Shown one piece after another: positions 17,602 to 25,918 of a stretch of DNA of 64,000 nucleotides. A program made the position numbers and the translations under genes. The number at the start of each line of letters is the position of its first letter. Position 1 is the stretch's first letter. The stretch is from Bacteroides stercorirosoris (GTDB taxonomy: Bacteria > Bacteroidota > Bacteroidia > Bacteroidales > Bacteroidaceae): contig NZ_FQZN01000020.1 of the NCBI RefSeq assembly GCF_900142015.1, positions 48,504-112,503 of the forward strand. The letters run 5' to 3'. The notes under the pieces were generated by a model. It made no database searches. It was not told the origin of the DNA and worked only from the letters and a program-made list of their open reading frames with translations.

Positions 17602-19602
17602 ATGAGAAGATTTTGTCTGACACTTACATTTCTGAGTGCATTCCTGAGTTTTAGTATAGCTCAGAAACAATATCAGTTAAAGTCACCGAATGGGAAGCTT
17701 AAATTAAGTATCGAAGCCGGTGATAAAATTTGTTATTCCTTAAAACATGAAAATACTGCGATTATTGTCTCTTCGCCTATTTCTATGTCATTAAGCAATA
17801 ATAAAATATTAGGCGTGAAGTCTAAAGTCAAGAATGTACGTAGGCGTGTGGTTGATGAGAATATCACTACTGCCATCTACAAACGGAGTGAGATAAGAAA
17901 TCGTTGTAATGAGCTGTCTCTTACTTTCAGGGACGGATTCCAATTAGAATTCAGAGCCTATGATGAAGGAGTTGCATATCGCTTCGTCGTTACGGAGAAT
18001 AAACCTTTTAATGTAATAGCTGAAGAAGCTACATTTAATTTTGACGATGATTATATGACGTATATTCCCTATGTGAGAGGAGGAAAGAATAAAAAGGTAG
18101 AAGACCAGTTCTTCAATTCTTTTGAGAATGTCTATACACATGTCAACCTAAGTGAAATGGGTACTAATCAATTGGCTTTTACTCCGGTTGTTGTGGAATT
18201 GAAAGATGGAAAGAAGCTTTGTATTGCAGAATCAGACGTGGAGAGTTATCCCGGCATGTTTGTTCGCAATGCGAATCAGTCTAATTCTTTGAAAGGTGTT
18301 TTTGCTCCGTATCCGAAAGAAACGATACAAGGTGGACATAATAAATTGCAAAAGCTGGTTACTGCAAGAGAAGATTATATTGCGAAGTGCTCCGGCAGAC
18401 GAAGTTTTCCCTGGCGCATTGCTATTGTATCTTCTGATGATAAAGAACTCCTTGATAATGATATGGTTTATAAACTGGCTGCTCCCTCCCGATTGGAAGA
18501 TACTTCATGGATTAAACCTGGAAAGGTGGCTTGGGAATGGTGGAACAGTTGCGGGTTGTCCGGTGTAGATTTCAAGGCTGGTGTGAACAATGTTACCTAT
18601 AAAGCATATATTGATTTTGCTTCTAAGCATGGTATTGAGTACGTGATTTTGGATGAGGGCTGGGCCGTAAATCTAAAAGCTGATTTATTTCAGGTTGTGC
18701 CGGAAATAGATTTGAAAGAGTTGGTTGCTTATGCTGATTCTAAACATGTAGGGCTGATCTTGTGGGCCGGTTACTATGCTTTTGAACGTGATTTGGAAAG
18801 CATCTGCAAGCATTATTCAGAATTGGGCATTAAGGGCTTCAAGGTAGACTTCATGGACCGTGACGATCAGGCAATGGTTGATTTTCACTATCGTGGGGCT
18901 GAGATAGCTGCAAAATACCATTTAATGTTAGATTATCATGGCACTTATAAACCGACAGGAATGAATCGTACTTATCCGAATGTGATTAATTTTGAAGGCG
19001 TACATGGCTTGGAGCAGTTGAAGTTCTCTGGCAGTGAGAAGGTGGATCAGGTTACCTATGATGTGACTATGCCTTTTATTCGTATGATAGCGGGACCTGT
19101 AGATTATACCCAAGGTGCAATGAAAAATGGCAATAAACGTAATTTTCGCGCTGTTAATGAAGAACCTATGAGTATGGGAACTCGTTGCCGCCAGCTGGCT
19201 GAATATGTAATATTCGAAGCTCCGCTATCCATGTTGTGTGATAGTCCTGTTCTCTATGAACGTGAATCTGAGTGTACCTCTTATATTTCAGATATTCCGA
19301 CAGTATGGGATGAAACAAAAGCCTTGAATGGAAAAATAGGAGAATATATCTCAATGGCTCGTCGTAAAGGAGATGTTTGGTATGTGGGAGCGCTGACTAA
19401 TTGGAAAAAGCGTACAATGGAATTTGATTTTTCATTTCTGGGTGAAGGGGAATGGACAATTGAACTTTATAAAGATGGTATAAATGCAGATAAGATAGCT
19501 TCTGATTATCGGAAGTCTGTTATCTTTGTTCCCCAAAATCGTAAGCTAACGGTGAATTTGGCAGAAGGGGGCGGATGTGCAATGAAAATTTATAAAAAGT
19601 AA
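17602..19602 (+). CDS. GH97 alpha-glycosidase, retaining-type signature
   Basis: The 666-aa protein has a signal peptide (LTFLSAFLSFSIAQ), an N-terminal beta-sandwich, the family blocks KVAWEWWNSCG, YVILDEGWA and GIKGFKVDFMDRDDQ, and a C-terminal sheet domain. This is GH97. Asp416 in KVDFMD aligns with Asp415, the nucleophile of the retaining alpha-galactosidase BT1871, rather than with the inverting SusB type, so a retaining alpha-galactosidase-like activity is more likely. It would act in the periplasm on oligosaccharides. It is the first gene of a four-gene operon, with GH2 starting 13 bp after its stop. Confidence 0.9.
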   Translation: MRRFCLTLTFLSAFLSFSIAQKQYQLKSPNGKLKLSIEAGDKICYSLKHENTAIIVSSPISMSLSNNKILGVKSKVKNVRRRVVDENITTAIYKRSEIRNRCNELSLTFRDGFQLEFRAYDEGVAYRFVVTENKPFNVIAEEATFNFDDDYMTYIPYVRGGKNKKVEDQFFNSFENVYTHVNLSEMGTNQLAFTPVVVELKDGKKLCIAESDVESYPGMFVRNANQSNSLKGVFAPYPKETIQGGHNKLQKLVTAREDYIAKCSGRRSFPWRIAIVSSDDKELLDNDMVYKLAAPSRLEDTSWIKPGKVAWEWWNSCGLSGVDFKAGVNNVTYKAYIDFASKHGIEYVILDEGWAVNLKADLFQVVPEIDLKELVAYADSKHVGLILWAGYYAFERDLESICKHYSELGIKGFKVDFMDRDDQAMVDFHYRGAEIAAKYHLMLDYHGTYKPTGMNRTYPNVINFEGVHGLEQLKFSGSEKVDQVTYDVTMPFIRMIAGPVDYTQGAMKNGNKRNFRAVNEEPMSMGTRCRQLAEYVIFEAPLSMLCDSPVLYERESECTSYISDIPTVWDETKALNGKIGEYISMARRKGDVWYVGALTNWKKRTMEFDFSFLGEGEWTIELYKDGINADKIASDYRKSVIFVPQNRKLTVNLAEGGGCAMKIYKK

Positions 19603-19615
19603 TAGAGAAATACTT

Positions 19616-21400
19616 ATGAAGGAGAAATTTTTAGGTTGGATTTTATTTCTGATAACGATCTGTAATGGCCAGTACGTTGGTGCTCAGGAGTTACTGACGA
19701 ATGTATATGGTAGACAATACACTTTTTTGAATGGGAAGTGGAATGCTATTATTGATCCTTATCAGCAAGGTCGGCGAACCTCTATCTATAAGAACAGACC
19801 TTTAAGAAATAAGGCTGATTTTAAAGAGTATGAGTTCGAAGGAGGGCTACGTTTGAATGTGCCTTCCGACTGGAATTCGCAGCTTCCAGAACTTAAATAT
19901 TATGAAGGTACGGTGTGGTATGCCCGTAAATTTGAGGTGAGTAAAAATCAGGATGAGAACCTGTTTCTCTACTTTGGAGCTGTGAGTTACCGTTGCCGGG
20001 TCTATCTGAATGGAAAAGAGATAGGTAGTCATGAAGGTGGATTTACGCCGTTTCAGTTCAATATCACTGATTTGGTAAAAGCAGGAGAAAACTTTCTGGC
20101 TGTGGAAGTGAATAATACTCGGACGGTAGATGCAATTCCTGCGCTGTCATTTGACTGGTGGAATTATGGCGGCATAACGCGTGATGTGATGTTAGTACGT
20201 ACTCCTAAAGTATATATCAGCAATTACTTTATACAACTGGATAAATACAAGCCAGATTATATTCATGCAACCTTACAACTGTCAGAGCAGAAAGCGGGCC
20301 AGAAAGTGAGAATTGAAATTCCTGAACTGAAAATCGCATCTGAAGTGCAGACTGACGGACAAGGAATGGCGAAAATATCTTTCTGTGCTAAGAAACTGGA
20401 ACGTTGGTCGCCCCAAAAACCTAAACTTTACCAAGTCACAGTTTCCACTGCAACGGACCATGTGAAAGAGAATATAGGTTTTCGTAATCTTAGTGTGAAA
20501 GGGACGAAGATTTATTTGAATGATACTCCGGTCTTTATGAAAGGAATCAGTTTCCATGAAGAGATAGCGCAACGCCAGGGAAGAGCATTTTCAGAGCAGG
20601 ATGCTGTAGCATTACTTTCTGAAGCAAAGGAGTTGGGTGCTAATTTAGTGCGTCTAGCGCATTATCCACAAAATGAATATATCGTTCGTCTAGCTGAAAA
20701 GATGGGTATTATGTTGTGGGAAGAAATTCCTATTTGGCAAGGAATTGATTTTAAAAATGCCGAGACGCGTATGAAGGCGCAAAAAATGTATACGGAAATG
20801 GTTATGCGTGACAGGAACAGGTGTGCCTTGACCTTCTGGGGAGTTGCCAATGAAACAGCTCCTTCCGAAGCCCGCAATGCCTTTCTGAAGAGTCTTGTCG
20901 AACACTGTCACGAGATGGATACTACTCGTCTGATAACAGCAGCTTTCGATCTGCCGAAGCTGAATCCTGAAACGAAGGCTTTTGAAATGAATGATTCTTT
21001 TATCGAAGAGTTGGATGTGGTGTCGATTAATAAATATATGGGGTGGTACCATGCCTGGCCGTCAGATCCTTCGGAAGTACGTTGGAATGTGGCTCTCGGT
21101 AAACCGTTGATTTTCTCTGAATTTGGTGGTGAAGCCCTTTACGGACAATCGGGAGATTCTACTTTAACAAGTTCATGGAGCGAAGAATATCAGGAAAAGC
21201 TGTTCAGAGATAATTTGGAGATGTTCAGCCGTGTGGAAAATCTGGCTGGTATTTCTCCTTGGATACTATTTGATTTCCGTTCTCCGTATCGTTTTCATCC
21301 TACGAATCAGGAAGGTTGGAACCGGAAAGGGCTTATTTCTGATCAGGGATTCAGGAAAAAGGCCTGGTATGTGATGAAAGAATTCTATAATAATAAGTGA
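19616..21400 (+). CDS. GH2 enzyme, probably a beta-glucuronidase
   Basis: The 594-aa protein has a signal peptide and the GH2 order: sugar-binding jelly roll (VPSDWNSQ, YYEGTVWYARKFEV), an immunoglobulin-like domain and a TIM barrel. Catalytic candidates are E413 in WGVANETAP (acid/base) and E502 in FSEFGGEALYG (nucleophile). An N-x-K triplet, N569-R-K571, matches the N566/K568 pair with which E. coli GusA recognises the uronate carboxylate. This favours a glucuronidase or another uronidase over a galactosidase, and fits a locus full of uronate-cleaving enzymes. It sits between GH97 and GH3 with gaps of only 13 and 4 bp. Confidence 0.88.
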   Translation: MKEKFLGWILFLITICNGQYVGAQELLTNVYGRQYTFLNGKWNAIIDPYQQGRRTSIYKNRPLRNKADFKEYEFEGGLRLNVPSDWNSQLPELKYYEGTVWYARKFEVSKNQDENLFLYFGAVSYRCRVYLNGKEIGSHEGGFTPFQFNITDLVKAGENFLAVEVNNTRTVDAIPALSFDWWNYGGITRDVMLVRTPKVYISNYFIQLDKYKPDYIHATLQLSEQKAGQKVRIEIPELKIASEVQTDGQGMAKISFCAKKLERWSPQKPKLYQVTVSTATDHVKENIGFRNLSVKGTKIYLNDTPVFMKGISFHEEIAQRQGRAFSEQDAVALLSEAKELGANLVRLAHYPQNEYIVRLAEKMGIMLWEEIPIWQGIDFKNAETRMKAQKMYTEMVMRDRNRCALTFWGVANETAPSEARNAFLKSLVEHCHEMDTTRLITAAFDLPKLNPETKAFEMNDSFIEELDVVSINKYMGWYHAWPSDPSEVRWNVALGKPLIFSEFGGEALYGQSGDSTLTSSWSEEYQEKLFRDNLEMFSRVENLAGISPWILFDFRSPYRFHPTNQEGWNRKGLISDQGFRKKAWYVMKEFYNNK

Positions 21401-21404
21401 TAAT

Positions 21405-23618
21405 ATGAAAAAGAATAGTCTTTTGTGTGCAATAATTCTAGGGATTATGGCAACTTCCTTGTCTGCTCAGACAAGGAAGAAGGATTATACCCATCAAGTA
21501 GATTCTGTACTGAATCTTATGACTTTGGAAGAAAAAGTCGGGCAAATGATTCAGTATTCCAATAATAAGCTTCTGACCGGACCTTCTCTTGACAGTCGTA
21601 ATCATACGGAAGAAATCAAACGTGGTGAGGTAGGTTCTATTTTTAATATATTGACTGTAGAGCGTGCAAGGCAATATCAGGATTTGGCTATGCAGTCCCG
21701 TTTGAGGATTCCGTTGATTTTTGGTTTGGATGTTGTACATGGGATGAGGACTATTTTCCCGATACCGATGGCTGAAGCTGCCAGTTTTAATCTGGAATTG
21801 ATAAAAAAAACAGCCAGTGTGGCGGCGGCGGAGACTTCTGCCCATGGGATTCACTGGACGTTTGCTCCCATGGTTGATATCTCCAGGGATGCCCGTTGGG
21901 GGCGTTCGATGGAAGGAGCCGGTGAAGACCCTTGGTATGGTAGTCAGGTGGCAAAGGCTCGTGTAGAAGGTTTTCAGGGTACCAATTATAATGATAGAAA
22001 CACTGTGCTTGCTTGTGCGAAGCATTTTGCTGCTTATGGAGCGGCGGTAGCAGGTAAAGATTATGCCGAAGCTGATATCTCGGAACATACACTTCAACAA
22101 GTATATTTACCACCATTCCGGGCTGCAGTAGAAGCCGGAGTGGGCACTTTTATGAATGCTTTTAATGAGATAAACGGTATTCCTGCAACGGCCCATAAGC
22201 CTCTTTTAAGGGATGTTTTGAAGGGAGAATGGGGATTCACAGGCTTTGTAGTCAGTGACTGGGGTTCTGTTAGTGAGATTGCCAAACACCGGATGGCAAA
22301 AGACAATAAAGATGCAGGACGTCTGGCTGCTATTGCAGGTTGTGACATGGATATGCATTCTATGACTTATGCCAGGCATCTGATAGATTTAGTGAAAGAG
22401 GGCACTGTAGACATTACTTTGATTGATGATGCTGTAAAACGTATCTTAACGGTAAAATTCGAATTGGGCTTGTTTGATGACCCTTATCGTTATAATTATC
22501 GTGAGAAGGAAATCGGAGACAAGAAAGTGAATGCGGTTCACAGGAAAGTAGCCCGTGAAGCTGGAGCCGGTTCAATCGTCCTGCTGAAAAATCAGAATGT
22601 TCTGCCTATTGCGTCAACCGTACGTAATATAGCTTTAATCGGTCCCTTGAATAAGGCTAATAAGGATATGCTGGGGAATTGGTCTGCCATTGGCAAGGCA
22701 GAAGAGGTGATTTCTGTTTTTGATGGTTTGAAAGCTGCTTTTTCCAAGGCTAAGGTTACCTATATAGAAGGTTATGATTTGGAAACGAATGAATTGAAAC
22801 CATTACCGGATCTTTCTGGTTATGATGTGCTTATTGTATCGGTAGGAGAGCGTGCCATGGATTCCGGAGAAGCGAAATCGAAAGTTGATATTAGTGTCAA
22901 TGCCAATCAGCAGTTGATGGTGAAACAAATAAAGGAAAAGGCCGGGAAACCTGTTGTAACTTTGGTTATGGGTGGCCGTCCGTTGATTTTCTCCGATATG
23001 GAACCTTATACCGATGCCATTCTTGTGACTTGGTGGTTAGGTACGGAAGCTGGTAATTCTATAGCAGATGTGCTTACTGGTAGCTATAATCCGTCTGGTA
23101 AATTGCCAATGACATTTCCCCGTCATGTAGGTCAGTGTCCGATATATTACAATCATAAAAGTACAGGTCGTGCTTGGACACCAAACAATCCGTGGGTAAG
23201 CGGTTATATGGATGAGAGTGTGAAACCTGCCTATGCATTCGGATATGGTTTGAGCTATACAACTTTTGAAATTGCTGCTCCTGTGATATCAAAAAAAGAA
23301 TATAGGTCAGGAGAGTCAGTGGTCGTGACTACTTTTGTTAAGAATACGGGAAAGTATACGGGCAAAGAAACCGTCCAGCTTTATTTGCAGGACGTTGCCA
23401 GTTCCGTGACCCGTCCGGTTCTTGAATTGTGTGGAATCCGGCAAATAGAATTGTTACCCGGAGAAACCCGGAAGATTGAATTTACTCTGTCAGAACAGGA
23501 ACTGGGGTTCTTTAATGCAGATAGACAGTTCGTAACAGAGCCGGGTAGCTTTAAACTTTTTGTCGGGAACAGTTCGGATAATTTGAAAGTTACAGAATTT
23601 GAACTTATAGAGAAATAA
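21405..23618 (+). CDS. GH3 beta-glycosidase
   Basis: The 737-aa protein has a signal peptide (AIILGIMATSLSAQ), the GH3 N-terminal barrel with KHFAAYGA and the nucleophile motif VVSDWGS (Asp285), the alpha/beta sandwich (EAGAGSIVLLKNQNVLPI) and a C-terminal fibronectin-III-like domain. Length and order match BglX-type enzymes, typically beta-glucosidases, with beta-xylosidase as an alternative. It probably trims the non-reducing ends of oligosaccharides released by the lyases. It starts 4 bp after the GH2 stop, and the PL8 gene begins immediately after its own stop. Confidence 0.93.
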   Translation: MKKNSLLCAIILGIMATSLSAQTRKKDYTHQVDSVLNLMTLEEKVGQMIQYSNNKLLTGPSLDSRNHTEEIKRGEVGSIFNILTVERARQYQDLAMQSRLRIPLIFGLDVVHGMRTIFPIPMAEAASFNLELIKKTASVAAAETSAHGIHWTFAPMVDISRDARWGRSMEGAGEDPWYGSQVAKARVEGFQGTNYNDRNTVLACAKHFAAYGAAVAGKDYAEADISEHTLQQVYLPPFRAAVEAGVGTFMNAFNEINGIPATAHKPLLRDVLKGEWGFTGFVVSDWGSVSEIAKHRMAKDNKDAGRLAAIAGCDMDMHSMTYARHLIDLVKEGTVDITLIDDAVKRILTVKFELGLFDDPYRYNYREKEIGDKKVNAVHRKVAREAGAGSIVLLKNQNVLPIASTVRNIALIGPLNKANKDMLGNWSAIGKAEEVISVFDGLKAAFSKAKVTYIEGYDLETNELKPLPDLSGYDVLIVSVGERAMDSGEAKSKVDISVNANQQLMVKQIKEKAGKPVVTLVMGGRPLIFSDMEPYTDAILVTWWLGTEAGNSIADVLTGSYNPSGKLPMTFPRHVGQCPIYYNHKSTGRAWTPNNPWVSGYMDESVKPAYAFGYGLSYTTFEIAAPVISKKEYRSGESVVVTTFVKNTGKYTGKETVQLYLQDVASSVTRPVLELCGIRQIELLPGETRKIEFTLSEQELGFFNADRQFVTEPGSFKLFVGNSSDNLKVTEFELIEK

Positions 23619-25775
23619 ATGGCATCACATATGATACGCTATGTTTTTGTACTTTTCATTTTCATTTTTACTTTGGGATTGAAAGCCGATGATTTATCCA
23701 TCATCAGGCAGAAGTATATAGAAAGTATATTGTATAAAAACAAATCAGAACAGCAGCTAATACGGCTGATGTGTCAGACTTCGCATGAAAAGATCGTCGG
23801 TGATCAGATGATTGTAGAATTGATGGAACGTTGCCCGATAGAAGTCGGGTACGTTCGTCAATTATTATCAGACTTGAGTGAGGAGGGTAGTTGGAGTGAC
23901 CTTGATTTTACTAATAGCAAGGCTGCCAGCTGGCTTCCGCGGATTCATGCAGCCCGTGTGCTTGAACTGACTAAAGTTTATAGTAATCCGGAGCATGATT
24001 TTTATAAATCGGCTGAGGTTGCAGAGGCTATCCATAAAGCCATAGGCTATTGGTTTCGAATGAAGCCGATAGCTGCCAATTGGTGGTATAATGAAATTGG
24101 TATACCTAAAGTACTGGGAGCTGTGTTTATCTTATTTGAAGATCAATTGTCGACGGAAGAAAAGAAACACGCTATAGAAGTGATGAGTCAGGCAAAGATA
24201 GGGATGACAGCTCAAAATAAGGTTTGGTTAGCCGGCAATGTGTTGGTGAAAGGTTTGTTGCTGAATGACCTTCAACTAGTGTGGAAAGCAAGGAATGCTA
24301 TAAACGATGAGATCAAGATGGCTTATGGTAAATCAGAAGGAATTAAGGTTGATTATAGTTTTCATCAACATGGACCTCAACAGCAGGTCGGGAATTATGG
24401 TGCAGCTTATTTGGCTACTATGAGTTTCTGGGCATATATTCTTGATGACACTTCGTTGGCATTGGATGAGGAGCGTTTTCAGATTATAACTAACTATACT
24501 AATGAAGGTGTACGGAGAATTCTGTGGAAAAACAAGATGGACGTAAATAATCTCGGAAGACAGCTTTACAAGCAGGCACAGCGAAACAAAGCTTTTTCGA
24601 GTTTGTTCTCTGCCAATATGTTGGCGCAGGTGAATAGTAAAGACAGTAATACCTATCAGCTCTTGATTGATGAAAACCTTGGTAATACTCCAACTTCGTT
24701 GTTAGGGCAGTATCATTTCTGGAAATCAGATATGACAATCCATCGTTGTCCCACTTGGATGGCATCTGTGAGGATGGCATCGGACAGGGTGATTGGTACA
24801 GAGTCGGGCACTGATAATGTAAAGGGGTATTATCTGGCAGACGGTGCTCTCTATACTTATGTGGATGGTGATGAGTATACGGATGTATTTCCTTGTTGGG
24901 ATTGGCGTAAAGTGCCTGGTGTAACTTGCTATCAAGAAGATAAAGCTGTCCATGTGATGGGATGGCTTGAAAAGCAAAATAAAGGTTCGTTCGTAGGAAA
25001 TGTGAATGATGGCGTTATTGGTCTTACCTCGATGGATTTAGTAAGGGATGAGCTTTATGCTAGAAAAACATGGATTTTTACACCGGATTATATCTTGTGT
25101 TTAGGAGCGGGCATTCGTTCGGATAGCAGTTATCAGGTGAATACTTCTGTAGAGCAGGCTGTGCTGAGAGATGATTTACTACATCTGCATAAAGGGAAGT
25201 GGGAGGTTGTGAAGGATTTGAATTTTTCTTGTGAGAATCCCCAGCGCTTCTTTCATCGTCAGACCGGATATATTTTACTGGAAGGTAAAGGGCGTATGTT
25301 TTCTGAACAGCGTACGAATTTCTGGAATGATATCATGAAGATATATCCTAAAAGTGAATTGCTGACAAAAGATGTATTTACTATCTATATAGATCATGGG
25401 ATTCTTCCACAAAATGATTCATATCAGTATATAATATTGCCGGCTACCACTCCTAAGCAAGTACAACGCTTTGATTTATCTTCATTCAAAATAATCAGTA
25501 ATACTAGTCAATGTCAGGCTGTCCAACTGGATCAAGATACATATTTACTTGCATTGTATGAAGCCGGAAGTATTTCCTTGTCCGGTAAACTAAAGTTTGA
25601 AAGTGATAAAAAAGGGCTTTTCATTCTGCATACTTATAAGAAGGGGTGGAAAGTATATGCTTCGGACCCAACTCAGACAGAAGCATTTATGGAGGTGACA
25701 TTTAATGGGGACAAGAGAAAAATCAAATTGCCCGAAGGCGAATATAAGGGAACTGTTGCCATATCCTCCGAATAA
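23619..25775 (+). CDS. PL8-family polysaccharide lyase with intact catalytic tetrad
   Basis: The 718-aa protein has a signal segment (FVLFIFIFTLGLKA), an alpha/alpha-toroid with the aromatic patch NWWYNEIGIP (N154-W156), and beta-sandwich domains to the C-terminus. PL8 catalytic residues align by spacing with Flavobacterium chondroitinase AC: N200 (AQNKVW), H251 (FHQHGPQ), Y260 (VGNYG, 9 residues later) and R314 (LGRQ, 54 residues after the Tyr). PL8 enzymes act on hyaluronan, chondroitin, xanthan side chains and others. With no sulfatase in the PUL, a bacterial or other unsulfated uronate polymer is more likely than chondroitin sulfate. The start codon directly follows the GH3 stop, so it is the last gene of this operon. 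Confidence 0.9.
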   Translation: MASHMIRYVFVLFIFIFTLGLKADDLSIIRQKYIESILYKNKSEQQLIRLMCQTSHEKIVGDQMIVELMERCPIEVGYVRQLLSDLSEEGSWSDLDFTNSKAASWLPRIHAARVLELTKVYSNPEHDFYKSAEVAEAIHKAIGYWFRMKPIAANWWYNEIGIPKVLGAVFILFEDQLSTEEKKHAIEVMSQAKIGMTAQNKVWLAGNVLVKGLLLNDLQLVWKARNAINDEIKMAYGKSEGIKVDYSFHQHGPQQQVGNYGAAYLATMSFWAYILDDTSLALDEERFQIITNYTNEGVRRILWKNKMDVNNLGRQLYKQAQRNKAFSSLFSANMLAQVNSKDSNTYQLLIDENLGNTPTSLLGQYHFWKSDMTIHRCPTWMASVRMASDRVIGTESGTDNVKGYYLADGALYTYVDGDEYTDVFPCWDWRKVPGVTCYQEDKAVHVMGWLEKQNKGSFVGNVNDGVIGLTSMDLVRDELYARKTWIFTPDYILCLGAGIRSDSSYQVNTSVEQAVLRDDLLHLHKGKWEVVKDLNFSCENPQRFFHRQTGYILLEGKGRMFSEQRTNFWNDIMKIYPKSELLTKDVFTIYIDHGILPQNDSYQYIILPATTPKQVQRFDLSSFKIISNTSQCQAVQLDQDTYLLALYEAGSISLSGKLKFESDKKGLFILHTYKKGWKVYASDPTQTEAFMEVTFNGDKRKIKLPEGEYKGTVAISSE

Positions 25776-25860
25776 TCTGTTGAATGCGTCATGGTAATGA
25801 AGAAAATCTTGGTGAGATAGAGATCACACGAAAATGAAGCTGATGAGAATGTTAAATGAA

Positions 25861-25894
25861 AAAAGGTTGCAGTGATAAAACACTGCAACCTTTT
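25861..25894. terminator. Strong bidirectional terminator
   Basis: A 14-bp perfect stem, AAAAGGTTGCAGTG (25861-25874) and its complement (25881-25894), with a 6-nt loop, is bordered by A-runs on the left and T-runs on the right. It can stop transcription from both the PL8 operon and the convergent NagB-like gene, and marks the PUL boundary. Confidence 0.9.
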
Positions 25895-25918
25895 TTTCTT
25901 TATTTCTTTGTTAGTGAT

